Assembly: GCA_002179805.1 (NCBI GenBank)
Contig: NAVB01000157.1
Location: forward strand, 1 to 64,000
Length of the DNA stretch: 64,000 nucleotides
DNA from: Acanthamoeba lenticulata
Taxonomy: Eukaryota; Discosea; Longamoebia; Acanthamoebidae
Direction: 5' to 3'
Part shown: positions 1-9,596 of the stretch, piece by piece
Numbering within the stretch: position 1 is the stretch's first letter
Layout of the letters: each line of letters begins with the position of its first letter
Program-made: the position numbers and the translations under genes
The notes under the pieces: generated by a model
Seen by the model: only the letters and a program-made list of their open reading frames with translations
What the model was told of the DNA's origin: nothing
Databases searched by the model: none

Positions 1-32
1 TTTTTATTATTATTATTTACTCTGCGACACAG

Positions 33-1031
33 AGCTGGAGTGGGAGAACGCGGGGATCACGGGGGCCTATCGCTGGATCGGGCGCCTGTGGAACCTCGTC
101 AACTCGTTCGTCGCGCCGCCCCGCCCCGAGGCCGAGGCCGAGGCCGCGGTCGCGGCGCCCGAGCCCGCGGAGAAGGACAACAACAAGAAGGAGGAGAAGG
201 AGCTGCTGGCCTTCACCCACGAGACCATCGCCAGCGTCACTCGCGTACACGCCCTCCCCTCCCCCCTCCGCCAACATCTTCCTCCCGGATCTTCTTGTTC
301 CTCGACTGATGCGGATCGAATCGCGCCGACACGGTGTCGACGCAGGCGCTGGAGGCGGCGCCCTACTCGTTCAACACGGCCGTGGCCGACCTCATGAAGC
401 TCTCCAACAAGCTCGCCACTGGTGCCTGCCCTCAGCCTTGATGGACGGACTGATGTCTTTCTTTTTTTATTCTTTTTCTTTTTTTGAAACCATTTTTGAT
501 ATTTTAATATTTATTGATTGTTTTGGTGTTGTGGCTGCAGTGCCATCCAACTCGCCGCAGTATTACCTGTCGCTGCGCGCGCTCGTGCTGCTCCTCCACC
601 CGTTTGCGCCGCACGCTTCCTCCGAGGTCCGTCGCCGCACACACGCACACACGCGCGCCGCACACGCGCTCACGCACCGCACACACACGCGCGTCTCCAC
701 AAACACACAGATGTGGCAAGCGTTGGTGGAGCATGGGCCAAGGCACGAGTCGACGTGGGCCGGAAGCTCGGCCGAGGGCGCGCTCGTGCGCCAGGCGTGG
801 CCGGTGGCCGACCCAGACATGATGAAGAAGGACGAGGTCGTCGTGGCGGTGCAGGTGCGCGGCAAGACGCGTGGCACGTTCGTCATGCCGGCCGACGAGC
901 TGGGCGACCGGGCCGCGGTGGAGCACTACGCGCGCGCGTCCGAGGTGGGCAAGCGGGCTCTCTGGCAGAAGACCGTCCAGAAAGTCATCGTCCCGCCCAA
1001 CGGCCGCGTCGTCAACTTTGTTGTTGTGTGA
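33..1031 (+). CDS. Leucyl-tRNA synthetase, bacterial/mitochondrial type, C-terminal part
   Basis: This is the 3' end of a class I leucyl-tRNA synthetase gene; the 5' part lies outside the window. The enzyme charges tRNA-Leu, here presumably in the mitochondrion. I read exons at 33-244, 346-421, 541-626 and 711-1031, all joined in frame by GT-AG introns. The first exon carries the anticodon-binding helical region (LEWENAGITGAYRWIGRLWN). The following exons give YYLSLRALVLLLHPFAPH and the C-terminal domain, with VAVQVRGKTRGTF and the terminal KVIVPPNGRVVNFVVV. The last two are the hallmark end of bacterial-type LeuRS rather than the cytosolic enzyme. An acidic and lysine-rich insert (residues like EKDNNKKEEKE) sits in the first exon. 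The intron at 627-710 is almost pure CA/CG repeat. Organelle location is inferred from family type, since the N-terminus is not visible. Confidence 0.9.
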   Translation, partial: SWSGRTRGSRGPIAGSGACGTSSTRSSRRPAPRPRPRPRSRRPSPRRRTTTRRRRRSCWPSPTRPSPASLAYTPSPPPSANIFLPDLLVPRLMRIESRRHGVDAGAGGGALLVQHGRGRPHEALQQARHWCLPSALMDGLMSFFFYSFSFFETIFDILIFIDCFGVVAAVPSNSPQYYLSLRALVLLLHPFAPHASSEVRRRTHAHTRAAHALTHRTHTRVSTNTQMWQALVEHGPRHESTWAGSSAEGALVRQAWPVADPDMMKKDEVVVAVQVRGKTRGTFVMPADELGDRAAVEHYARASEVGKRALWQKTVQKVIVPPNGRVVNFVVV

Positions 1032-1102
1032 GCTTTCGGAACATGTTTGAAAATTAATATCGTTTTAACCTCATCTCGGTACTGCGCTCACCCACAACTA
1101 GA

Positions 1103-1144
1103 ACGAAACCATCAAGCAGTTCCCACTGCAAGGTCACCACAGGC
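1103..1144 (+). pseudogene. Relic fragment of the nucleoside hydrolase gene found at 23.2-24.9 kb
   Basis: Positions 1103-1144 match 23965-24008, inside an exon of the nucleoside hydrolase gene in this same window. There are 38 identical bases in 42 aligned positions plus one 2-base gap. The identical core of 17 bases encodes TIKQF. The 2-base gap breaks the frame and similarity fades on both sides, so this is a decayed piece and not a working exon. It lies in the same strand sense as the intact gene, 22.9 kb away. Confidence 0.6.
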
Positions 1145-1784
1145 TTGACAGTAGAAAATACAGTGATTATCAGAACCCTTGCTGGCCTAATAAAAACAGT
1201 CATGTTGGACAGGAAGAATTTCTCATGCAGAAGTGGGAGAGCAGAACATAAAAAGAGCTGCATTTTCGTTTTATTGTTTCTCTTTGCCTCTTCATCATCA
1301 GGTGGGGCATATGCCACTGTAAGGTTGTTGTATGCAGCAGTGGCCTAGAAAGCAACAACAATAAGAAGATGATGAAATGAAGCAGCATGAGGAAAACACT
1401 GAGGAAAGCATGAGAAGAATGAAGTGTTGATGGAGTTGGTGGAGAAGTTGGCAAAGTAGGAACAGTCAGAGGAGGAGGAAGAAGAGGAGAAGGAGGATAA
1501 GTTGTTAACTGGTGTTGGTTGTAGCTGAAGCAAGAAGCTTAGAATGATGAACTGTCAGCAGATGGTGCCTTAGTTTCAGAGGGGGGCACCTACAGCCCTG
1601 GTGCAGCTACCTTGCTTCGCCCCCTCCTATGCCCTGGTGGGGCCACCCCACTTCACCCCCACATGTGGGGCCTACCCACCACTGCCCCACCTACTGGCAC
1701 CCCGCCTGCTCCCACATAATGATCCAATAATAATAAAAGGAATATATATCTAATTAAATAAACTGGTGGCCGGCATCCTTGGCA

Positions 1785-1907
1785 TGATTGGTTCATGACA
1801 AGCGAGTCCTCTTGGTTGTAGCCAAAGTAGCATGTGATGGTGGTGATGCTGTTCAGGCCAGAGGGCAGCTTGCAAAAGTGGAGATGCTCCATGGAGTGGG
1901 TCACCGG
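1785..1907 (-). pseudogene. Relic fragment of RNA polymerase second-largest subunit (RPB2-like)
   Basis: The minus strand encodes [17 protein letters not shown] followed by [16 protein letters not shown]. This corresponds to the highly conserved RPB2 block around the GYNQEDS motif, where intact proteins read close to SMEYLHFRELPAG and GYNQEDS-IMNQS. Only about 41 codons align. The frame then runs into unrelated AT-rich sequence on both sides, and no other RPB2 motif was found nearby. Several substitutions at normally fixed sites (FCK for FRE, TITCYF for VAIACY) suggest decay or a divergent source. I cannot tell whether the origin is the host Pol II gene or a giant-virus homologue. Confidence 0.6.
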
Positions 1908-2649
1908 ACTTCTACAGCAATGTTTGAGAAAGCATGTTCCCCTACCTAATTGAAAAACAAAAGAGGTAAACCATCTACTAAAAGCTTTTACATGGGATTG
2001 TATGTATTAGTTCTTCTTTTGGAAAAAACAATTTAATTTTATCTGTTTTACAAATGGTGCAACAGTAGTAAAGAGATATCTTTCTCAAAAGACACCAAAC
2101 TTGAATACATTCAAGATTGGCTGCAAGAAAACAAGCCTTTTTTTGACCATCTATCAGGTTTGTTCAAAGAATTTTAGCCAAAAATAGCTGCTGGTTATGA
2201 TTGACCCAAACTCCCAAGTAAGAATAAGATTTTAAATATAAAAAACTCCATTCCTAATTTTTACATTGATTATTAACAATCAATTCAACATATTATCTTG
2301 GATCATTGGATATGTGTATGATCAACCTTAACACTAATCTACACAAGCATTTTGACTATGTAATTATTGGTGTATTGTTGAATATTCTCAATTAAATTTT
2401 GTCTTTTTGTTGATGATAAAAGGGATTTCTTTATTTACAAAATCTTGATTTGGGCTTTTCTTGAAGTGATTGTTTTGTTCAGACCTGCTAATTTGGGGAT
2501 GTCTGCTTGGTAATATTATTTTGAATCCTAGCTGTGCAAGTTGACATGATTTACCTTGCTGTTCCATGAGCGCCTGGTTAAAAACATCATCACTAAGTCA
2601 AGGAGCTAGTTTTATAAATAAATGCAATGCTTGCGCGCAGCAACAAGGA

Positions 2650-2722
2650 GGCGCCATGGCGCAGTCGGCACCGCGCTCCCCTAGTAAGGGAGAGATCATG
2701 GGTTCGATTCCCATTGGCGCCA
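2650..2722 (+). tRNA. tRNA-Thr (anticodon AGU), copy 1
   Basis: The 73-nt sequence folds as a perfect cloverleaf. The acceptor GGCGCCA pairs with TGGCGCC. The anticodon stem CTCCC/GGGAG encloses loop CTAGTAA, giving anticodon AGT at positions 34-36. The T arm is ATGGG-TTCGATT-CCCAT. There is no intron, and CCA is not encoded. It is identical to the copy at 25032-25104. Both share the 10 bases GCAACAAGGA just upstream, a plausible Pol III start context, and ATCCTCA just downstream. Confidence 0.95.
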
Positions 2723-2730
2723 TCCTCAAA

Positions 2731-2735
2731 TTTTT
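2731..2735 (+). terminator. Pol III T-run after tRNA-Thr
   Basis: Five T residues begin 8 nt after the mature 3' end of tRNA-Thr copy 1. This fits the usual RNA polymerase III termination signal. Confidence 0.7.
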
Positions 2736-2891
2736 GAAGCCGATTGGCCCATCACCCTAGGATCATTACTGATCCTTTCTTGTAGCCACGCAGAGGCGTA
2801 AAAAGACCTTCTTCGCCCTGTGCCCCGTTCTTGTTGGGTGGCCTTGTGTGCACGTATCTATTTTGTTTTCTGGACGCGAGGCGTGGTGAGA

Positions 2892-5800
2892 TCACACCGT
2901 TGCGGATACAGGCACCTGTTGCCGCCATGGCGCACTTCGCGGCGCCCAGAAGAGACTCACCAGCGGGTAGGCCGTCTCGCGCACGCGCACGCTCGTCGTG
3001 CCCCACGCCACCTCCTCCCACCGGAGCCCCGCCTCCACCACCTGAGGCGCGCACATACGACATGAGCTCACACACGATACAATCTCGCACAAGGTCCTCT
3101 TCTTCTTCCTCTTTTTCTTAATATTGTCGGTGGAGGCGCACCGCGAGGAGGCCGGGATCGGCCGACGGCAGCGGCACGCCGACCCGCTTCATCGCCGCTC
3201 GGTCCACGCGCGTCGGATTCCGCACCTGCGCCAATAATTTTAGTTTACTAAATAAATCACAAATTATATAATCAAAAAGAATACAAAAATAAAAGAAGTC
3301 GTGAAAACGAACCTGAGCCCACCGGAAGCGGCCATAGGCCGTGCGCGGGGCGTCGGCTCCAGGAGCTCGCGGGCCTCGGGGCGCGCGACGGGAGCGTTGC
3401 TGGCGACGCTTGCTCGGCGGTGCCTCGCTCCCGTCTGCCGCGGAAGCGTCGGCGTCGTGATCGCTGTCCCCGCTGCCAGTTGCCGATGATGTCGACACGG
3501 GCGCGTAGAAAAAGGAGTAGAAAGAGGGCACCACGCCAAAAAGCGTCGCCACCTCCTGCTCTTCTTCCTCTTCTTGTTGTTGCTGCTGTTGTTCGTCCTT
3601 CTCATCACCGGCCGTGGCGGTCGACGTCGTTGTCGTCGTCGTTGTCGTCCCGCTTTCGCCGCTGTAGCTCAGCTCGAACCTGTCGAGGCGCAGCAGCGCA
3701 CGTTCAGTCAGCAGTCAAGCGACCTCCAACAGAGAGCCGAGAAGGGACAAGGCGCACCGCTGGCCGGTATCGGTCTCGACGTAGAGCGCGTGGTAGCGGA
3801 GGCGCGCAAACAGCCAAAAGTCGCCCGCGAAAAAGGCTTCTGCGCCGCTGCTCTGCTCGTCCCACATCGACGACGACGACGACGACACCGATGTCGACGT
3901 CGACGGCGGTGGCGCGGCGGCCGACACCCCGACGGTCGACAGCGACAGCAGCTCCGGCGCATACGGGTAACTGCGTCCCCCGACCGGACCCCCGCCCACA
4001 TTTAGGGCACCAGTCTCGTGGACGACTCGACGAGGCGGCGAGCGTACCAGGGCTCGTTGGACAGGCTGTAGCGCAGCAGCGTCCCGCCGGGCAGTGGCCA
4101 CCGGTGGTCCTCTCGCACGATCTGAGTTGACGCGAAACAATTTACAACGGCAATGTCGATAAGTGACTCGCCCACGCGACAATGACGAGCAGGAGGAATG
4201 AATGCTGTACCTTTTCGAACCAGAGGTCTGACGTGTGCTGAAAGTCGCTGCTGACGTCATCATCGCCGCTGTCAGCGCTGCCGTCCTCGTCAATGTCGGC
4301 TCCGGTCCCGGTCGCCGGCCGCTTCTTGCCGCGTCGGCGCCGCGACGTCGGCAGCACCACCGCCGCGTCATCAGCCGAGTCGCTCTCGTTGTCCGGCCGG
4401 GTCCCGAGCTCGGCCTCGACTCCGGCGGCCTCCGGGCCCGCGGCGGCCTTTGCCGAAGTGGTCTTGGGTGGCGCCAGCTGCGGCGGTCGCCGGCCGCCGG
4501 CCCGCTTGCTGCGGCTGCCGTTGGCCGCTGGTGGCGGCAGCAGCTGCCGGCCACTTCGGGTAACCACCCGCGAGACCGCGGCCGCGGCCTCTGGCTGCTG
4601 GCCGCTGCTGCCGTCGTTGCCGTTGGTGGGCTCCTCGAGCTTGACGCGCGAGGGCAAAGCCGGTGCCGTGGCTGCGGCCGGGGCCGAGGCTCGAGCCCGC
4701 GTCGCCCGCGAGGTCGCGCCTTCGCTAACGACGACGGCATCGGTGGAGGCTCCGTGCTGGTTCGTCAATGGCGACGATGAAGATGATGGCAGAGGTGGTG
4801 GTGATGAGGGGGCAACCTCCTTCCGCCGCCGTTTCCTGTTGGCGCCCTCGGCCGGGGTCGGCGCCGCGGCGGTCGTGGCAGTCTTGGCCTTTTTGCTGGT
4901 GGGCTTCTTGGCGGGTCCCTCCACCTGCTCCGAGCTGGCCCAGTCTGCTGGTTTGGTTGCCAAAATATCGAATTTCTGATTTTGTTTGGATTCGGATTAA
5001 TTAATTGTTTTTTAATTCGAATGAAATAATAAACGGGTAAGCGTACGTCGACTTTGAGGGTGACGTCGTGCGCCGACCAGTTGCGGGAGCGCAGGCTGCC
5101 CCGCTTGGTGCCCACGTAGCTGTCCTTCCCTGTTTGTCGCGTGAGCAACAAGGCAAGACCGATAAGAAGAAGAAGAAGAGATGTACCGGGCAGGATGTGA
5201 ACGTAGAGCGCGATGCCAAAGTAGTCTGGCGGCTCGGGCCCGAGCGTCTTCAGGCTGCCCGAGTGTTGCAAGACTATGCATACACGTGCATGACCAGGTC
5301 AGGACGTCCAGACATCCAGTCACCAATCAACACCAAGGAATGAGGTGCATCATACCACAGACGAGGTCCGAGTCGGCGGTGTAGCCGCCATTGCCCCAAA
5401 TCTGGCGCTCCACCACCTGCAAACGCGAGAGCATGAGCATTGCATGGTCATTGTAGAGGAGAGAGATGAGACACTAACCTGATCGTTGGTGGTGGTGAGG
5501 TGCCTGGCCTCGATGTGCACCACGAGGCGCTTCCCGATGTGCTTCTTCAGGCCGCGAAACTCCTCCCCGGGCTTGTACAGCACCGGCCCGACTGGTAGCA
5601 CACGCGCCAGACGCACCGCACACGCACGTGTTTCAGCTTTCTAGAGAGAGCTCCTCGGCCGTGAGCGGGAGGTGGGCGATATACCGAGCTCGCCGCTGCC
5701 TCGAGTGGGCGAGGTGCTGGTGCTGCTGGCGCTGTTCTTGCTGGTGCCGAGGATGAGCTGGTCAATTTCGTCTTGGCCCGTGATGAAGTCGCCGCCCTTG

Positions 5801-8413
5801 CTGGCCTCGCGCTCCTTCTCGAGGGCCATCCCTCGCGTGCGCCGTCGCGTGGCATACTGCGATGTCGTCGCCGTAGAAGCCGAGGCCGTTGGACTCTTTT
5901 CCTCGGCTTTTCTCTTCCGTTCCTGGTCCACCATTTTATATTAGAAATTAAAATATCAATATTCAAAAAGGACAAACAATAAAACTTTGATAAAATGAAA
6001 TGAAATAAAAGGGTACCGGGGCAGCTCTGGGACTGGCCCGTCTTGTCGTCGTGGCCGCGGACGACGCCGACGGCGGTGGCGAGGCGTCGTCGCTGGGCGG
6101 CTCGACAGCAGGAAGCTTGACTTCGGGCGCGCCGTTGTCGGACTCGGCTTCATCGCCCTCGATGTCCTCGTGTGCTCCCCCTTCGCCCTCTGTCGCGTCA
6201 CCGTGCTGGCCGGTGGCGGCCTCCTCTACGCTCTCGCCCCCCACCGCCGTTGTCTCGGCTTCTTCCTCTTCTTCATCGGCGGCTGTTGTGGTGCCTGAAG
6301 AGAAGCAAAACAAGTAGAGGAAACGATCAACGTTCGATTTGCGTCCACGTAGCAACGATTTGATTAATCGAAAAGAAGCTCTTCACGTACCGGTGCTCGA
6401 CCCACCGTCGCTGCCTTCGGCGTCGTCGTCATGGTGTTCGGGCTCTGTTGGTTGTTGGCGCTCCTCTTCCTCGAGCTGCATGGCTTCTTCTTCCTGCACC
6501 ACTGCCGCCCTGTTGTTGGAGCACCAGAGGCCACGCACGTTGGACTGCAATGTTAACGCGGTCGAGCCTGGGAGGACACCCGTTGGATGGTGCCTCGTTC
6601 CAAACGATGAGGGTCTTCATCTCTTCAAATTCGATTCCAGATTACGTTTCCGAGGTTGGAAGCCAACAGAGAGGAAGAGATCGAAGCAAAGGTCGAACGC
6701 ACCTCGCACGTTGCAGGTGTGGTCGCTGTCGTCGTCGGGACGAGGTAGAGGTGGGCGACGTCGATCGAGCAGTACCGGGCGGGGAAGAGGCAGCAGCTGC
6801 TACGCTCTCCCCGCTCGATGCCCTCCGTCGAGCGGCTGCGACCTGCTTCCTCCTCAACGTTGTAGCCATACCACCGCCGACGTTGGTCGTATGGGTAGAA
6901 GAGTCGTCACCTTCTTCTTCACCTCCTCCCTCCTCGTCTTGCTCGTTCCCTGCAGTCGCGGTAGGGCTCGCCGTCTCGCCCTCGTTTCCCTTGCCGTCAT
7001 CTTCGCCCGCTTCAAGATCCTCTTCTTCTTTGCCACTGCGGAAGACGAGGCGACCACCAGCGGAGGAGGTCGCAACGTCCTCTTCGGACCGTGACCGCTT
7101 GCGTGTCTGGCTTTTCGGCAGCACTTTAGCGTCGTCCTCGATCGTGGGTAGTTGTGGCGATGCGACAGCCGCCTCCGCCTGCATTACTGCTCCCTCCGAA
7201 TCTCTGATCTTACAATCGCACCCGAGACGACACAAGGTTCGCGAACATCAGCGCGACGCAAACCACAGTGGAGCACCAGGAGAGCGCCACCGAAGCACGG
7301 ACGCACCTTTGCAGCCTTCTTGGTTCTTTTAACCTCGGTGGGAAGAAGGCTTGCGAACGACAGAAACTCAAGCGGGGGGTATTGATCTTCAATTATTACA
7401 GGAATGCTGGTTGTAGATGATGGACCATTCTTCAAATAACACAAAGCAGATGACACGGCGGTGGAGTGCCAGGATTTCTCAGCGACTGGTGGGTGCGCTT
7501 CCGGCGATGGCCGCTGGGCGAGGGCGGCCAGCACGCGACGACTTCACGCCGCCTCTTTTGCGGTCTTCGCGGAGCACTGAGCACGAGGACGCTAGCAAGG
7601 GCACCTTCACCGCCGTTCCACAACGACGCCCTTGAGTGTCCCGGCCGCTTTGGCCTTTTCGATGTGCTGCTTGCGCAAGCGCGCGACAGTAACGTGAATC
7701 TCGGTGTCAACCGTGTTGCTGCCCTTGTCTTGTGCTGTGCTGCCGGCCTGCTGGTGGCGCTCGTCGGAGCCGCTACTCCGCACCCGCACGGTCACGTCGT
7801 CCTCCCCTTCATGCCTGGGTGGCGTCATTAAAACGGGGTTGTTGATCGGGTGAGCTCAGTGATGATCAGTGCCACACGCTACATGATCGAGAGCGCACCG
7901 GCGGACGATCTTGCCGATTTCTCTGGCGATCTCCTGCTCAGTAGTGAGGTCGTTATTGCTGGCCTGATCTTCGTTGTCGGCATGAGCAGGTTCGCCCTGC
8001 ACTCGGAGGGCGACGGGTGAGCACAAGACTCACCTCGCGTGGGTGCACTGGCCAGGACGTACCTTGACGATCGTTTCAAAAGACTCGAGAGGAACGCCAC
8101 CTCCCACGACAGTCCCGGTAACGTCCTGCCCACCTTCAATGACTGTGCCCTGCACTACCTGCATGCTTGGTGTCAAATACTTGTATGGTGCATGTGAAGC
8201 GTGAAGGAGCTTACCTGCGGTCGAGGCGGTTGGCCCTCGTCTGCCCGGTGCACAGTTGTGTCGTCAGATTTGGGCCGACAACACGAGCACAAGTTAAAAC
8301 GTACCTTCTTTTGTGGTCAGTGAACGAGTGTGCTGCACGCAAGCTGTGCGCCCAGCGCGCACGCCCAAAGACGGAGCAAGAAGTAGATGGCAAGGCGTGC
8401 TCAATCTGCGCAT
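2892..8413 (-). CDS. Rxt3-domain chromatin protein (histone deacetylase complex subunit-like)
   Basis: This is a long, many-exon gene. The diagnostic part lies at about 5590-5047. Exons there encode VVHIEARHL, then IWGNGGYTADSDLV, then SGSLKTLGPEPPDYFGIALY, then YVGTKRGSLRSRNWSAHDVT. This is the order seen in Rxt3 proteins (WG-YT-DSD, HSG, and G-RSR-W-HD), which are subunits of Rpd3-type histone deacetylase complexes. The N-terminal 2.5 kb encodes acidic, Ser/Glu/Arg-rich disordered protein. After the Rxt3 core comes another low-complexity stretch (4963-4200), then a folded C-terminus (FAGDFWLFARLRYHALYVET; EEVAWGTTSVRVRETAYPL) ending at TGA 2892-2894. The proposed start (MRRLSTPCH, 8413) gives in-frame splicing through the first four exons. 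Exon joins at about 6560 and 4010 are uncertain, so two genes instead of one cannot be excluded. Confidence 0.6.
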
Positions 8414-8687
8414 CGTGTTTTCCTGAATGATTTCTGCAAAGCTTTCTCTGCGCGATCGGCCGACGCCTTTCCCCTATTCACAATCCAGGCTTTGCGCCAT
8501 TTTAAACCGGATAAAATTCTGACAGCAATTTTATAACGACCGGTTTTGAACTCAAATTCTGGGCGGAGCCCACTCAAGGTCGGGATAGGTCGATTCACTG
8601 TCCAATGCGCTGCCAGATAGCAGTAATTTCCTGTACCAAACTGCTTCCGGCACTCTTGCTCGCTTGTGTGCTTTACCTTAAACCACG

Positions 8688-9339
8688 ATGAAGGCTGCTT
8701 TCCTCCTCTTCGCCCTCTTCCTCGCCGTCCCCCTGCTCGTCCAGGCCGACACTTGCGGTGTACGTCTACTTGGGCGGGCACACAGCGATCGCGTCGGCGT
8801 TTGACTTACCTTCCCTTCTCTTCTCTTATCTTCACCCAGGGCAACTGCCCCTCCAACGACTGCAGCTCGTGCCCCTGCGGTTACTCGCCCAGCTATGTCG
8901 ATATCCCCTCGGCTTGCGCTCAGTTCAGCGGCTGGGACCAGGGCTGCTGCCAGTGCATTGCTAACCACGAGTCCGGCGGTACTTCCCCCCCACTCCGCTT
9001 CGCTTCGCTCTTTTCGTCTCTATTTTCGTTTTGCGGGGCAGCTCACGTTCTTGCTCGCGGCAGGTGACCTGAACGCTGCCAACCAGAACAACGATGGCAG
9101 CTACGACATTGGCCTCTGGCAGATCAACGACCAGAACTGGGGCCAGTGGTACGTGGACTCTCCTCCTCTCCGGCCCGTTGAATCGCACGGGCTAATCGGT
9201 TCTTCGTGGCGCGAACAGCTCTGGCGGCAACGCTCCCTGCGACTTCAACTCCAACCTCAACTGCGCCATCAAGGTCTGGTCGTGGGGTGGCAACTCCTTC
9301 CGTCTGTGGTCCACCTGCTCCGCTTGCGGCTGTTGTTAA
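8688..9339 (+). CDS. Secreted cysteine-rich lysozyme-like protein
   Basis: Four exons (8688-8759, 8840-8978, 9064-9148, 9219-9339) join cleanly to a 138-residue protein. A clear signal peptide (MKAAFLLFALFLAVPLLVQA) is followed by a Cys-rich segment (NCPSNDCSSCPCGY). Next comes a lysozyme-like domain with CIANHESGGDLNAANQ, DIGLWQIND and a Cys-spaced C-terminus (LNCAIKVWSWGGNSFRLWST). The Glu of NHESGG matches the catalytic Glu of the C-type/goose lysozyme fold, and IGLWQIN corresponds to the conserved GIFQIN motif. It probably hydrolyses peptidoglycan of food bacteria, in phagosomes or outside the cell. That role is inferred from fold and secretion. The first exon is almost entirely signal peptide, and the donor GTACGT at 8760 fixes the frame. 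Confidence 0.85.
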
Positions 9340-9596
9340 ACTTGAGCGTCCTTTTCCCATGCGCGAGTCTTGCGCTCACAACAAGAAGATCGCGTTTGCT
9401 CTCCATCGTGTCTTTCCTTCTTCTTCATCTTCTTCTGTTCCTCATCTTTCGTTCTTTTCTCAACTTTTTTCTGCGAATGCGCTGCTCTTTCCTCTCATCG
9501 GCGACACCTCATCTCCACGCTGCGTTTTCGCCGCGATCGCGAGCCACCCAAGAGTCGAACCGCTGCATCCTTGTGTGCAGTTGAAGAAACGCACAA

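Larger units (their letters stand above)
1032..2649. other. AT-rich gene-poor gap with relic fragments
   Basis: No intact gene is seen. The stretch is much richer in A+T than the flanking exons, most strongly from about 1920 to 2640. It contains two relics annotated separately: a nucleoside hydrolase piece near 1.1 kb and an RPB2-like piece near 1.8 kb. A purine-rich block (about 1360-1500) is followed by a short GC-rich patch (about 1575-1715) that contains the palindrome CCCACATGTGGG. A stop-free frame of about 43 codons ends with TAG at 2175-2177 on the + strand and reads like protein (EYIQDWLQENKPFFDH), but I do not recognise it. Confidence 0.5.

Noticed and set aside
2566..2760. 64-codon + frame
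   Set aside because: It runs through the tRNA-Thr gene; the tRNA fold explains the sequence.
3420..4130. 236-codon Arg/Ser/Pro-rich + frame
   Set aside because: Complement of low-complexity exons of the Rxt3-domain gene; composition is that of a GC-rich shadow.
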